Below, piece after piece: positions 1 through 9,699 of a stretch of DNA of 64,000 nt. A model generated the notes under the pieces. The model was not told the DNA's origin. It saw nothing but the letters and a program-made list of their open reading frames with translations, and did no database searches. Position 1 is the first letter of the stretch. The number at the start of each line of letters is the position of its first letter. The stretch is from Nitrospira sp. GTDB lineage: Bacteria > Nitrospirota > Thermodesulfovibrionia > Thermodesulfovibrionales > Dissulfurispiraceae. The stretch lies in contig NSJL01000014.1 of the NCBI GenBank assembly GCA_002634385.1, forward strand, positions 1 through 64,000, written 5' to 3'. A program made the translations under genes and the position numbers.

Positions 1-1112
1 GTTCCCCCCTGAAGTACCCTGCCCCCGACCCGTTGAGGATCCAGGAGGCGGTGAACATGATCCGGGAGGCGAAAATGCCCCTCATTCTTGCGGGACACGG
101 CGTTTTACGGAGCAACGCCTCCGCGGAGCTTTTCCATCTCGCCGCAAAAACAGGCATTGCCGTCATCGTTACCTTTATGGGGTCAGGGGCCTTTCCCGCA
201 GACCACGAGCTTTTCGTCTCCACCATAGGACTGCAGTCGATGGATTATGTCCAGTGCGGGCTCGACCGCACCGACCTCATCATCGCGGTGGGATACGACC
301 CGGTGGAGTTCAGCCCGAAATTCTGGGACTCCAGCAAGAAAATCATTCATATCGATACCAATCCTGCTGAAGTGGACACTTCGTACAATGCCTACGAACT
401 GATGGGAGATATCAGGAAAACCCTGCGCACCATGGCGGAGATGGCGGAATTTCAAAAAGATCCCTCCTATTTCCTGCGCCTGAAAAAAGAGGTGGAAGAA
501 AACAGGGAAGATCCCGACCTGTACCGGACGGAGGACGGATTCAGCCCCCTCGAGGTGATCCGCAGTATCCGGAAGACGCTTGGGAGAGAGGACATCCTCA
601 TCAGCGACGTCGGGGCGCACAAGATATGGATAGGGCGGTTCTACCCCGCGTATGCACCCAATACGGTGATCATTTCCAACGGCTTCGCCTCCATGGGCTT
701 TGCCGTCCCCGGGGCCATCGCCGCCAAACTGGCGCACCCGGAGAAGAAGGTCATTGCGGCAGTGGGGGACGGAGGGTTCCTCATGTCGGTGGCCGAGTTG
801 GAAACCGCGGTGCGGTGGAAGCTGCCCTTTGTCACCGTTATCTTCAACGATAACTGCTTCGGCCTTATCCAGTGGAAACAGATGATGCGGTACAAGAGGG
901 ATTTCTGCGTAAAAGTCCAGAATCCCGATTTCGTGAAGCTCGCAGAGTCCTTCGGCTGCAAGGCGTACCGGGTGGAAAAGGGAGAGAACCTCGCCGCCAC
1001 CATCGAAGACGCCCTGAAGCAGGATATCCCCTCCCTCATCGACTGCCGGATCGATTACAGCGTCAACCTGAAGTTATCGGAGAAGCTGGGAAGCATCGTA
1101 TGCAAAGCCTGA
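1..1112 (+). CDS. Acetolactate-synthase-like ThDP enzyme (5' partial)
   Basis: Thiamine-diphosphate enzyme, most like acetolactate synthase large subunit of the AlsS/IlvB type, which condenses two pyruvates to acetolactate. The frame is open from base 3, so the N-terminal pyrimidine-binding domain lies outside the window. Visible are the middle domain (SAELFHLAAKTGIAV, IIAVGYDPVE, IIHIDTNPAEVD) and the C-terminal ThDP domain with the GDGGFLMS...NDNCFGL signature that binds Mg-ThDP. The gene overlaps nadB by 13 bases, suggesting translational coupling. No small regulatory subunit follows, so a catabolic AlsS role or another ThDP decarboxylase remains possible. Confidence 0.8.
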   Translation, partial: SPLKYPAPDPLRIQEAVNMIREAKMPLILAGHGVLRSNASAELFHLAAKTGIAVIVTFMGSGAFPADHELFVSTIGLQSMDYVQCGLDRTDLIIAVGYDPVEFSPKFWDSSKKIIHIDTNPAEVDTSYNAYELMGDIRKTLRTMAEMAEFQKDPSYFLRLKKEVEENREDPDLYRTEDGFSPLEVIRSIRKTLGREDILISDVGAHKIWIGRFYPAYAPNTVIISNGFASMGFAVPGAIAAKLAHPEKKVIAAVGDGGFLMSVAELETAVRWKLPFVTVIFNDNCFGLIQWKQMMRYKRDFCVKVQNPDFVKLAESFGCKAYRVEKGENLAATIEDALKQDIPSLIDCRIDYSVNLKLSEKLGSIVCKA

Positions 1113-2689
1113 AAACCGACTTCCTTGTCATCGGCAGCGGCGTTGCCGGTCTCAGGGCCGCAGTGGAGTTGACCCGTTACGGCAATGTCCTCGTAGTCAC
1201 CAAGGATTCTCCCACCGAAAGCAGCACCGAGTATGCCCAGGGGGGGGTCGCCGTCGCCCTCAGCGACGAAGATGAAGTCGGCATCCACTTAGAAGACACC
1301 ATCAAAGCGGGGGACGGGCTCTGCCGGGAAGAGGCGGTGAAGGTGCTGGTGGAAGAGGGCCCGGAGCGGATCCGCGAGCTGATCGAATGGGGGGCATCCT
1401 TCGACAGGGAGGGGACAAAACTGGCCTTCACCATGGAGGCCGCCCACTCCCGGAAAAGGATCCTGCATGCCCAGGGGGATTCCACGGGGAAGGAGCTGGA
1501 GAGGGTCCTCATCCAGAAGTGCAGGACCCTTCCCACCCTGCAGCGGCTTCCTTTCTGCACCGCCATCGACCTGATCATCGAAGAGGGAAAATGCCGGGGG
1601 GCATATGTCCTGCGCGACAGCGATACCCTCGTTGTCCGGGCAAAGGCGACTCTCCTCGCCACCGGGGGTGCCGGACAGGTCTTTTCGAGGACCACGAACC
1701 CCGCCGTCGCCACGGGGGACGGAATGGCCATGGCGTACCGGGCAGGGGCGGTGCTCGAGGATATGGAGTTCGTCCAGTTCCATCCCACCGCGCTCTTTGT
1801 CCCCTCCGCCCCTCAGTTCCTCCTCAGCGAGGCCATGAGGGGGGAGGGAGCGATCCTGCGGGACATCAACGGGCAGCCCTTCATGAGAGAGCACCACCCT
1901 TCCGGCGAGCTCGCCCCGCGGGATGTAGTATCGAGGGCCATCGTCTCCCGTATGGTGGAGACCCGGAGCATGCATGTCTACCTCGACCTTACCCACATCG
2001 ACGCTGATTTCATCAGGAGACGATTCCCCAGGATTCATGCCACCTGCCTCCTCTATAACGTCGATATCACAAAAGACCGCGTTCCCGTCTCTCCGGCAGC
2101 GCACTACATCATGGGAGGAGTGAAGACGGACCTCGACGGCGCAACCACCATCCCCGGTCTGTACGCCGCGGGCGAAGTCGCCTGCACCGGCGTCCACGGA
2201 GCCAACAGGCTCGCGAGCAACAGCCTCCTCGAAGGTCTCGTATACGGCTTCCGGGCGGGGAGCGCGGCGGCGCGCTATGCAGCGGGCATGCCTCCGGCTG
2301 CGTCTGCGCCGGATAAGGGGAATGAACCCGGGACCGTGCCTTTTTCCGCCTCTCCCCTGCCCCTGGAGGAGATCCGTGATTCATTAAAGAGGCTCATGTG
2401 GGAGAGGGTGGGGATCATCCGGTGCGGGAAGTCCCTCGATGAGGCGAGGGAGACGCTGACCCGGTGGAGCGGTATTCTGGATGCGGAGTTCGCTACGCGT
2501 GCAGGGCTCGAGCTGAAGAATATGCTCACCGTTTCCCTGCTCATCACCGAGGCGGCGCTGCTGAGAAAGGGCAGCGTAGGCGCCCACTACCGGTCCGACT
2601 ACCCGGCTCCGGGGGAGAACTGGCAGAGACATATTTCGTTGGTGAAACCGCTGCCCGTCCCCGTCCGTGCAGAGGAAAACGTCGCATAG
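1100..2689 (+). CDS. nadB: L-aspartate oxidase
   Basis: Oxidises L-aspartate to iminoaspartate, the first step of de novo NAD synthesis; cytosolic flavoprotein of 529 residues, the usual length. The FAD-binding GSGVAGL lies at residues 12-18, followed by the succinate dehydrogenase/fumarate reductase flavoprotein fold (STEYAQGGVAVAL, HPTAL, GEVACTGVHGANRLASNSL). The ATG at 1100 is chosen because it directly precedes the FAD motif; an open frame extends upstream but only inside the preceding gene. Start and upstream stop overlap by 13 bases. nadA and nadC are not in the window. Confidence 0.93.
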   Translation: MQSLKTDFLVIGSGVAGLRAAVELTRYGNVLVVTKDSPTESSTEYAQGGVAVALSDEDEVGIHLEDTIKAGDGLCREEAVKVLVEEGPERIRELIEWGASFDREGTKLAFTMEAAHSRKRILHAQGDSTGKELERVLIQKCRTLPTLQRLPFCTAIDLIIEEGKCRGAYVLRDSDTLVVRAKATLLATGGAGQVFSRTTNPAVATGDGMAMAYRAGAVLEDMEFVQFHPTALFVPSAPQFLLSEAMRGEGAILRDINGQPFMREHHPSGELAPRDVVSRAIVSRMVETRSMHVYLDLTHIDADFIRRRFPRIHATCLLYNVDITKDRVPVSPAAHYIMGGVKTDLDGATTIPGLYAAGEVACTGVHGANRLASNSLLEGLVYGFRAGSAAARYAAGMPPAASAPDKGNEPGTVPFSASPLPLEEIRDSLKRLMWERVGIIRCGKSLDEARETLTRWSGILDAEFATRAGLELKNMLTVSLLITEAALLRKGSVGAHYRSDYPAPGENWQRHISLVKPLPVPVRAEENVA

Positions 2690-2720
2690 CGGTCTGTATC
2701 CCCCAACGGAAGAGAGAGCA

Positions 2721-4130
2721 ATGAGAAGAGCAAAGATCGTCTGTACCATAGGCCCTGCCTCCTCCTCAAGAAAAATCATCGGCGAATTGATCAGAAGCGG
2801 GATGGATGTGGCCCGCCTGAACTTCTCCCACGCGGACCACGAGACGCACCGCGCCGTGGCCGCCCTGGTCCGAGAGGAGGCCCGGAAGCAGAAGAAAATC
2901 GTCTCCCTCCTCCAGGATCTGCAGGGAATCAAGATACGCCTGGGCGAGGTGGAAGGCAACGGCATCCAGCTCAGGACCGGCAGCGGGGTACTCCTCTCCC
3001 CGGGAAAGGACACCAGCACCGGCAATCGCCTTTTCATCTCGTATCCCGCCCTGCTGGAGGATGTTAAACCGGGGGAGACAGTGCTCATCAACGACGGCCT
3101 GATCAAGCTCGAGGTCACCGGCACCATCCGCGGCGCACTGGAAGCCCGGACCATCGAGGGGGGATTCCTTACCTCGAAGAAAGGAGTCAACTTTCCCGCA
3201 TCAAAGACCACCCTCAACGCCTTCACCGCCAAGGACAGGAAGGACCTCGAGCTCGGGCTGGACCTGGGGGTCGATTATGTGGCTGTCTCCTTTGTGCGGA
3301 GGGCATCCGATATCGAACTGGTGCGCAACTGGGCACGGCGGAAAGGGGTTCAGCTGCCCCATCTCATCGCCAAGATCGAAAAGCCCGAGGCCCTGGACAA
3401 TATCAACGAGATCATGGAGATCGTGGATGGCGTCATGGTGGCCCGGGGCGACCTGGGAGTAGAGCTGCCCACCGAGAGGGTGCCCATCATCCAGAAGCAG
3501 CTTATCGAGCTGGCCAACAGGCGGGGCAAGCTGGTGATCACCGCCACGCAGATGCTGGAATCCATGACACAGCATACACGGCCTACCCGGGCGGAAGCTT
3601 CCGATGTGGCCAACGCGGTCCTGGACGGAACCGACGCCCTGATGCTCTCCGCGGAAACGGCGGCAGGGAAATACCCGGTGGAGTCCGTGCGCATGATGGA
3701 CGTGCTCATACGCTCCACCGAGGAGAACCTCCCCGGAAAGATCTGTTCGACCTACGAGGTGGGAACCGCTTTTCCCGAGGCCGTGGCGGACGGGGCGTGC
3801 AACGCTGCGCGTGATATCGGTGCAAAAGCCATCGTGGTCTTCACCAACCGGGGGTTCACCGCCCGGCTCCTTTCCAAGCTCAGGCCGGTAGTGCCGGTCA
3901 TCGCCTTTACCCCCGACGAAAAGGTGCTGCGGCAGATGCCCCTTTTCTGGGGAGTATCCGGAAGATTGATCAGGAAGAAAGATATGCCTGTCCTCAGCGA
4001 TGAGCTCCTGTCCGAAGTGGAGAGATCCCTGATACGGGAAGGGGTCATCACCAGGGGTGATTCCATCGTATTCGTGGCGAGCTCCCCGTTCCTCGGCAAA
4101 CGGAATATCATCCGTCTGCACAAAATATAG
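2721..4130 (+). CDS. pyk: Pyruvate kinase
   Basis: Converts phosphoenolpyruvate and ADP to pyruvate and ATP in glycolysis. The 469-residue protein has the family length and motifs: VARLNFSHAD near residue 35, KKGVNFP, KIEKPEALDNINEI with the catalytic lysine, VMVARGDLGVELP, TATQMLESM, and a C-terminal effector domain. The ATG at 2721 follows a purine-rich GGAAGAGAGAG and gives the standard MRRAKIVCTIGPASS start; an upstream ATG in frame would overlap nadB. The TAG stop is the first three bases of a MITE-A repeat copy. Confidence 0.95.
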   Translation: MRRAKIVCTIGPASSSRKIIGELIRSGMDVARLNFSHADHETHRAVAALVREEARKQKKIVSLLQDLQGIKIRLGEVEGNGIQLRTGSGVLLSPGKDTSTGNRLFISYPALLEDVKPGETVLINDGLIKLEVTGTIRGALEARTIEGGFLTSKKGVNFPASKTTLNAFTAKDRKDLELGLDLGVDYVAVSFVRRASDIELVRNWARRKGVQLPHLIAKIEKPEALDNINEIMEIVDGVMVARGDLGVELPTERVPIIQKQLIELANRRGKLVITATQMLESMTQHTRPTRAEASDVANAVLDGTDALMLSAETAAGKYPVESVRMMDVLIRSTEENLPGKICSTYEVGTAFPEAVADGACNAARDIGAKAIVVFTNRGFTARLLSKLRPVVPVIAFTPDEKVLRQMPLFWGVSGRLIRKKDMPVLSDELLSEVERSLIREGVITRGDSIVFVASSPFLGKRNIIRLHKI

Positions 4131-4185
4131 GGTGTATCTGTAAACTATCTTCTCCTGCGGCAGCGGCTTCTGCTGCGACCGGCTG
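4128..4185 (+). mobile_element. MITE-A copy at the pyk stop codon
   Basis: Starts TAGGGTGTATCTGTAAACT and continues with CTTCTGCTGCGACCGGCTGC, both shared with the copies at 61986 and 63950. The element's first TAG is the stop codon of pyk. A clear right terminal repeat is not seen here, so this looks like a left-end fragment or diverged copy. Confidence 0.6.
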
Positions 4186-4263
4186 CCCAATATCTGATAA
4201 TCCCCGTACTGCGTTCTCCCGGGGTGAATGCATCACCGTGGCCAGCACGTGAGCACCCCTTTG

Positions 4264-4350
4264 GGATTGCTTCGCTGCGCTCCTAATGACGCGCAGGGTC
4301 ATTTTAGAAAGAATCCCTGCTGCCCCGGGGATCAGGGGCTCGCAATGACA
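4264..4350. repeat. GGGATTGCTTC / GCAATGACA interspersed repeat
   Basis: The intergenic stretch 4131-4464 holds no credible gene. It carries GGGATTGCTTCGCTGCGCTC at 4264-4283 and CGCAATGACA at 4341-4350, the same words found at 58874-59003. Repeats of this wording are known between genes in many bacteria. The rest of the gap is C/T-rich low-complexity sequence leading to a probable pheA promoter. Confidence 0.6.
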
Positions 4351-4464
4351 GGGAAGTGATCCCCTCTTCTGTTTCTCTCTGCCTCACCCTGTCTCTCTCT
4401 GTCTTTCTCCCTTTCCCTGCCCTCCATTGAAAAAGTAAGAATTAGTCCTGTAATATTAGAGACT

Positions 4465-5565
4465 ATGGACAAAAAGGACAACAGAGCGGCAAGCCTTGAG
4501 CGGTTGAGAAACAAAATCGATGCGGTGGATGCGGAGCTCGTGGCGCTCCTGAACAGGAGGGCCAATTACGCCATCGAGATCGCCGCGATCAAGAGGGTCG
4601 CCAACCTTCCCTTCCACTCCCCCGAACGGGAGAAGGCGGTCCTGGAACGGGTCAGCGCACTGAATCAGGGGCCTTTCCCCTCGGCGGCATTGAAAATAAT
4701 CTTCAAAGAGATCATCTCCGCCTCCCTCTCCCTCGAAGAGCCCCTGAAGGTGGCCTATCTCGGTCCCGAAGGCACTTTCACCAATCTCGCCGCCCTGCGG
4801 CATTTCGGGTTCTCCGCCAGGTATATCCCCTTCGAGAGCATCAAATCCGTCTTCTATGCGGTGGAAAGGAACGAAGCCAATTACGGGCTGGTTCCCATCG
4901 AGAACTCCAACGAGGGCGTGGTCAGCTCCACCCTCGATATGTTCATGGATTACGACCTCAAGATATCCGCCGAAGTGCTCCTGGAAGTCTCCCATAACCT
5001 CCTTTCCCTGAGCGGCGACAGCAGGAAAGTGAAGAAGATCTATTCGCATCCCCAGGCGATTTCGCAATGCAAAGGGTGGCTCGAAGCCCATATGTCGAAC
5101 ATCACGATCTACGAGTCCACCAGTACGTCGAAAGCCGCGGAGGTCGCCTCGAAAGACGAGAACGCGGCGGCCATCGCCAGCGAGATGGCGGCACGCCTCT
5201 ACGACCTGAAGTTCATTGCGAGAAATATCGAGGACAACAAGAACAATTTCACCCGCTTCCTGGTGATCTCCAAAGGGTATTTTTCGAAGACGGGCAATGA
5301 CAAGACCTCCATTCTCCTTTCGGTGAAGGACAGGCCCGGAGCCCTCTACGAGATCCTGCTCCCCTTCAAGAGGGCAAAAATCAACCTCTCGAATATCGAG
5401 TCCCGTCCGTCGAAAAGAAAGGCATGGGAGTACATTTTCTTCATCGATATGGAGGGGCACATCGACGACAGGAAGATACAAAAAGCGGTCAAGGAGGTCA
5501 AGGAGAGCTGCCTCTATCTGAAGCACCTGGGCTCCTACCCCGTGGGCGAAAAAGTGGAGAGATGA
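4465..5565 (+). CDS. pheA: Chorismate mutase / prephenate dehydratase (P-protein)
   Basis: Bifunctional enzyme converting chorismate via prephenate to phenylpyruvate for phenylalanine synthesis. 366 residues: an AroQ-type chorismate mutase helix bundle (about 1-88; LRNKIDAVDAELVALLNRR), prephenate dehydratase (about 93-270; AYLGPEGTFT, then the TRF catalytic motif in NNFTRFLVI), and a C-terminal ACT domain (about 280-358) with ESRP, the usual phenylalanine feedback site. It overlaps hisC by four bases (ATGA) and leads the pheA-hisC-aroF operon. Confidence 0.95.
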   Translation: MDKKDNRAASLERLRNKIDAVDAELVALLNRRANYAIEIAAIKRVANLPFHSPEREKAVLERVSALNQGPFPSAALKIIFKEIISASLSLEEPLKVAYLGPEGTFTNLAALRHFGFSARYIPFESIKSVFYAVERNEANYGLVPIENSNEGVVSSTLDMFMDYDLKISAEVLLEVSHNLLSLSGDSRKVKKIYSHPQAISQCKGWLEAHMSNITIYESTSTSKAAEVASKDENAAAIASEMAARLYDLKFIARNIEDNKNNFTRFLVISKGYFSKTGNDKTSILLSVKDRPGALYEILLPFKRAKINLSNIESRPSKRKAWEYIFFIDMEGHIDDRKIQKAVKEVKESCLYLKHLGSYPVGEKVER

Positions 5566-6677
5566 CAATGATACAGCCGTGCGAGTATGTAGCAGCGATC
5601 AAACCGTATGTGCCGGGGAAGCCCCTGTCCGAGCTCGAACGCGAGCTGGGGATCAGGGATTCCGTCAAGCTCGCCTCCAACGAGAACCCCCTCGGGCCCT
5701 CCCCGAAGGCTCTCGAAGCGATAAAAAAGTACCTGCTGGGAGAGGGCGATCTGCACCGCTACCCCGACGGGGGGGGATACTACCTCAAACAGGCCCTCTG
5801 CGGGAAGTTCGCCTCCCGCGGGGTGAAAATCTCCCCCGGCGAGCTCATCCTCGGAAACGGGTCCAATGAATTGCTGGACATTGCGGTACGGACCTATATG
5901 GGTCCCGGCGACGAGGCGGTCATGGCACGCCCCTCCTTCGTCGTCTACGCCATGTCCGTGCAGTCCGTGGGGGCCAAGGCCGTCGAGATCCCCCTGACCG
6001 CGGACTATCGGCACGACCTTGCGAAAATGGCGGATGCCGTCACCCCGAAAACGAAAATGGTCTTCGTGGCGAACCCCAACAATCCCACCGGAACCACCAA
6101 CGGGAAAGACGAGTTCGAAAGTTTCATGGAGAAGATTCCCGGCGGCGTCCTCGTAGTCCTCGACGAGGCGTACTACGAATACGTAAAAGACGCGGGCTAC
6201 CCGGATACCTTGCGGTATTTCACCGCGGGACGGGAGGTGCTCGTCCTCAGGACCTTCTCGAAGGCGTACGGCCTTGCGGGACTCCGCCTGGGATACGGCA
6301 TCGCAAAGAGCGGAATCATCACCGAACTGAACAAGATCAGGGCCCCCTTCAACACCGGCACGCTGGCACAGATCGCCTCGCAGGCCGCCCTGGAGGACGA
6401 GGAGCATCTGAGCCGGTCCCTGGCGGTAAACGAAGAGGGCAAACAGTATCTTTACCGGGAACTGGACGCCATGGGAGTGCGTTATGTCCCCACGGAAACG
6501 AATTTCATCTACCTGCCCATGGAGATCGAATCGAAGGAAGTAAACGATGCCCTGCTGCGGAAGGGGGTCATCATCAGGCCCGCCGGTCCGAAAGAGATAC
6601 GGGTCACCATCGGGCTGCCGGAGGAGAACAGGCGTTTTATCGACGCCTTCAGGCAGTTCCTGGCGGAGCACGCATAG
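5562..6677 (+). CDS. hisC: Histidinol-phosphate / aromatic aminotransferase
   Basis: PLP-dependent fold type I aminotransferase of the HisC family, 371 residues. Visible are SNENPLGPSPKA at the N-terminus, the PNNPTGT loop, DEAYYEY, and RTFSKAYGLAGLRLGYG with the PLP-binding lysine. Between pheA and aroF its likely job is transamination of phenylpyruvate or hydroxyphenylpyruvate, with histidinol-phosphate also possible, since HisC-type enzymes are known to serve both pathways. Translation starts at the ATGA overlap with pheA; a second ATG six bases later is an alternative. Confidence 0.88.
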   Translation: MTMIQPCEYVAAIKPYVPGKPLSELERELGIRDSVKLASNENPLGPSPKALEAIKKYLLGEGDLHRYPDGGGYYLKQALCGKFASRGVKISPGELILGNGSNELLDIAVRTYMGPGDEAVMARPSFVVYAMSVQSVGAKAVEIPLTADYRHDLAKMADAVTPKTKMVFVANPNNPTGTTNGKDEFESFMEKIPGGVLVVLDEAYYEYVKDAGYPDTLRYFTAGREVLVLRTFSKAYGLAGLRLGYGIAKSGIITELNKIRAPFNTGTLAQIASQAALEDEEHLSRSLAVNEEGKQYLYRELDAMGVRYVPTETNFIYLPMEIESKEVNDALLRKGVIIRPAGPKEIRVTIGLPEENRRFIDAFRQFLAEHA

Positions 6678-6684
6678 CACGACA

Positions 6685-6703
6685 TTAGGGTGCATACACC
6701 CCC
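6685..6703. repeat. Miniature MITE-A-like palindrome
   Basis: TTAGGGTGCATACACCCCC between hisC and aroF: GGGTG and CACCC arms match the outer ends of the full MITE-A at 61986-62141 with the interior missing. It starts eight bases after the hisC TAG stop. Could be a decayed or internally deleted copy. Confidence 0.4.
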
Positions 6704-6727
6704 TGGTCAACGGAGGAAAAAAAGAGC

Positions 6728-7753
6728 ATGGATATTATCGTTTTGAAACCCGGCTCCTCGGAGGAGGCCCTTCGGCACCTTCTCAAGAAGCTCGAAAGCA
6801 TGGGACTGAAGGCCAACGTTTCCCAGGGGACCGAAAGGACCATCATCGGCGTCATCGGCGATACCTCGAAAGTCACCGAGAACGAGGAGGACGCCATCCG
6901 CGCCATGGAAGGCGTGGAGAATGTGGTGCGGATCGTCAAGCCGTACAAGCTCGCCAGCCGGGACTTCAGGAAGGAAAACACCGAAATTTCCGTACGGGGG
7001 ACGGTGATCGGCGGCACCAAGATCCAGGTGATCGCAGGCCCGTGCGCAGTGGAGAACAGAACCATCATAATGAGCATCGCGGAAAAGGTCAGGGAAGGGG
7101 GAGCGACCTTCCTCCGGGGCGGCGCCTTCAAACCGCGGACATCCCCCTATGCCTTCCAGGGTCTCGGAGAGGAAGGACTCCACTACCTAGCGGACGCCCG
7201 TGAGAAGACCGGGCTGCCCATTGTAACGGAAATCATGGACCCCCGGGATCTCGATGTCCTCATGCAGTATGCCGACATCATCCAGATCGGGGCGCGGAAC
7301 ATGCAGAATTTCCGGCTCCTGCTGGAAGTGGGCTCCGTGAACAAGCCCATCCTGCTCAAGCGGGGCCTTTCCGCCACCATCAAAGAATGGCTCATGTCCG
7401 CCGAATATATCATGTCCCGGGGGAATCATAACGTCCTGCTCTGCGAAAGAGGGATCAGGACTTTCGAGACCGCAACACGGAACACCCTCGATCTCAGCGC
7501 CGTACCCCTGCTGAAACAGCTGACGCACCTTCCGGTGGTGGTGGACCCCAGCCACGGCGTGGGGAAGTGGGACCTGGTGGCACCCATGGCGAAAGCGGCC
7601 GTTGCCGCCGGGGCGGACGCCCTGATCATCGAAGTGCATACGAACCCGGAAGAGGCCTTCTCCGACGGGGAGCAGTCCCTGAAGCCCGAATTCTTTGCAG
7701 CGCTCATGAAAGACATGAGGCCCATCGCACAGGCGGTGGGCAGGGAGATATAA
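6728..7753 (+). CDS. aroF: 3-deoxy-7-phosphoheptulonate synthase (type I-beta)
   Basis: Condenses PEP and erythrose-4-phosphate to DAHP, the entry step of the shikimate pathway. 341 residues with an N-terminal ferredoxin-like regulatory domain (about 1-70) as in the Thermotoga-type enzyme, then a barrel with [42 protein letters not shown] and VDPSHGVG. The N-terminal domain normally mediates feedback inhibition by aromatic amino acids. Preceded by a GGAGGAAA ribosome-binding site. A second, divergent copy lies at 12291-13307. Confidence 0.95.
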   Translation: MDIIVLKPGSSEEALRHLLKKLESMGLKANVSQGTERTIIGVIGDTSKVTENEEDAIRAMEGVENVVRIVKPYKLASRDFRKENTEISVRGTVIGGTKIQVIAGPCAVENRTIIMSIAEKVREGGATFLRGGAFKPRTSPYAFQGLGEEGLHYLADAREKTGLPIVTEIMDPRDLDVLMQYADIIQIGARNMQNFRLLLEVGSVNKPILLKRGLSATIKEWLMSAEYIMSRGNHNVLLCERGIRTFETATRNTLDLSAVPLLKQLTHLPVVVDPSHGVGKWDLVAPMAKAAVAAGADALIIEVHTNPEEAFSDGEQSLKPEFFAALMKDMRPIAQAVGREI

Positions 7754-7797
7754 ATGAGGAGATTTTACAAAAACCGGAGGAATGAACCCTCTATTCC

Positions 7798-9126
7798 TCA
7801 GCAGAAAGAATGTATCAGCCCGCCCGCCCATGCCCCGGACTCCGCGGCCCCTTCCGTAAACGGCATGCTCATGTAATCCCCGGCCAGAATAACGCGTCGG
7901 CGGGCCGCCTCACCCCACGCACGATAGCGGGCAATATCCGTCGCGCGCCCGACAGCCGACAGGGGCTCGGCTTCCGGCCAGCGATACACGCGGTACGAGG
8001 AAACCAGGTCCGAAACTCCCGGGAAATACCTCTCGAGCTCCGGCAGTGAATTCCCGACAATTCCGGCGTCCGGCAAGGAGAGCATTCGTCTCGACGCCTC
8101 CCCGCACAGCATGACATGAAGGAGCTGCCCCCCTTTCGCACGGTCACGGCACTTGTTTGCTTCGATCCCCACCGCAGCAATCACCTCCCGTTCCCTGCGG
8201 GGAATAAGGAGCCCGTACACATCTCCGAGGGGATCGGGCAGGGGCGTTCCGCAGGGGAGCATGAGAGCGATGGTGATATTCGAACTGTAGGGCGTTGCGA
8301 GGAGCGCCCGCTCATGCATGGTTGCCTTGGGATACAGCGTGCCCGCTACGGAGGCAGTCGTAGCGAGCACGACATACTCAGCCCGGTAGCGACGGTCTCC
8401 CGCCTCCACAACGACCCCGGTATCGCCGATCTCCAGTGAGGTGACCCGCGCATCCAGCGTTACGTCGAGCCGTGCGGCCAGGGCCTCCGGCAAACAGCCG
8501 ATCCCTCCGGCCAGCGTAAGCGTCTTTCCTCCTCCCATGCCAAAAGCAGCCACGGCAAAGGCAAGGGACTTGGAGACCTCCTCCGGACTCTGGAAATAAA
8601 GCCCCTGCAGCATCGGTTCGAGGAAATAGTCGGTCGCAGTGGCACTCACGGCACGGGTGCACCAGCGTGCCGCCGTTTCGGTATCGAACGGTTCCCATTG
8701 GCTATAGTCATTCAACGGAAGAGAGAGCAGTTGATTTCTCCGGCTGCCGAATTGCCAGCCCAGCTTCATCCAGTCATTCAGACTCAGCAAACCGCTCGCC
8801 AGCGCATCCAGGGCATTTCCCGTCCTCGCCTTCCGCACCTTGCCGTCGCGCACTACCCCGTTGACCTGCGAGGTCTCACGGAGAGAGACGTCGAGACCGA
8901 GCTCCCGCACATAGGAAAGCAACAAGGGGTATTCACTGGAGAGGAATTGAGCTCCCCGGTCAATCACATAGCAGTCGAGGATATCCGTGGACATGCGGCC
9001 GCCGACACGGCGGGACGCCTCCAGCACCTTTACCGGGATTCCCCGTTTGGAAAGCGTATAGGCGGCGGACAATCCGGCAATTCCGGCACCGATGACGATT
9101 ACCGTACTTTTCATAGCAGTTCGCAT
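7798..9126 (-). CDS. FAD-dependent amine oxidase / protoporphyrinogen-oxidase-like protein
   Basis: Flavoprotein of 442 residues with an N-terminal dinucleotide-binding motif (VIVIGAGIAGLSAAYTLSKRG region), the following VGGRMST motif and a C-terminal FAD-binding segment (RVILAGDYMSMPFTEGAAESG). This belongs to the amine oxidase/HemG-like superfamily; substrates range from amines and carotenoids to protoporphyrinogen, and nothing nearby decides between them. Transcribed against aroF with only 44 bases between stops. The start could be the first ATG or the one four codons in, which directly precedes the FAD motif. It begins the inserted block that separates aroF from tyrA. Confidence 0.75.
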   Translation of the reverse strand: MRTAMKSTVIVIGAGIAGLSAAYTLSKRGIPVKVLEASRRVGGRMSTDILDCYVIDRGAQFLSSEYPLLLSYVRELGLDVSLRETSQVNGVVRDGKVRKARTGNALDALASGLLSLNDWMKLGWQFGSRRNQLLSLPLNDYSQWEPFDTETAARWCTRAVSATATDYFLEPMLQGLYFQSPEEVSKSLAFAVAAFGMGGGKTLTLAGGIGCLPEALAARLDVTLDARVTSLEIGDTGVVVEAGDRRYRAEYVVLATTASVAGTLYPKATMHERALLATPYSSNITIALMLPCGTPLPDPLGDVYGLLIPRREREVIAAVGIEANKCRDRAKGGQLLHVMLCGEASRRMLSLPDAGIVGNSLPELERYFPGVSDLVSSYRVYRWPEAEPLSAVGRATDIARYRAWGEAARRRVILAGDYMSMPFTEGAAESGAWAGGLIHSFC

Positions 9127-9699
9127 TGCGTGAACACCCGGCCCGGCGGCGCGTCGGCAGAATGATGGTCCCGCCGGAGAAAAGCGTCCTTCCCTATCTG
9201 TTCGAGAAATATGCCTGCTTTCAGTGCATCATTCAGTATGGCGTTCATTTCGAAACAGGAGGCAACCCTGAAATCCGGACAACAGGCAATTTTCCGGCAT
9301 GCATGTCAAATAATCCATGAGATACAGATACCTTATTCGTTCTATTATCCACAAAAAGCCATACAAGCGCAATAAATATTTATTAAATTGGAGCAATCTT
9401 TTTGTCTATTTTTGGATCTCTTTACGATAAGCCGGCGGTAATGAAAACCTTTTCGATCAGAGATAATAAGGAAATCAGGAAGTACTCTTCCCCCTGCTAC
9501 ACAGTCAGGGGGACAACTATGGCTAACTCCCCCTCACCCCCTCTTACTCTAAGAGGGGGAATGCAGACCTCTCCCTTTAGGGACGAGGGAACTCCGGGGG
9601 AACTACTCCTCCTCCTCGGAAGAAGGGAACTTTGGGGACACTACTCCTCCCCTTAGGATAACGACATGGGAACTCAATTACGGGAAATAGGCGGGAGCG
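9127..9699. other. Intergenic region with C/T-rich palindromic repeats
   Basis: No credible gene. The left half contains an AT-rich patch (9360-9400, AATAAATATTTATTAAATT) that could carry promoters. From about 9528 to 9656 it holds the palindromic repeat family: ACTCCCCCTCACCCCCTC, TTACTCTAA and GAGGGGGAA, followed by degenerate CTCCTCCTC/GGGAACT units. Short open frames here are translations of the repeats. Confidence 0.6.

Noticed and set aside
9402-9656. 84-codon plus-strand frame before the HD-GYP remnant
   Set aside because: Second half is pure translation of C/T-rich repeats; no ribosome-binding site or family resemblance.
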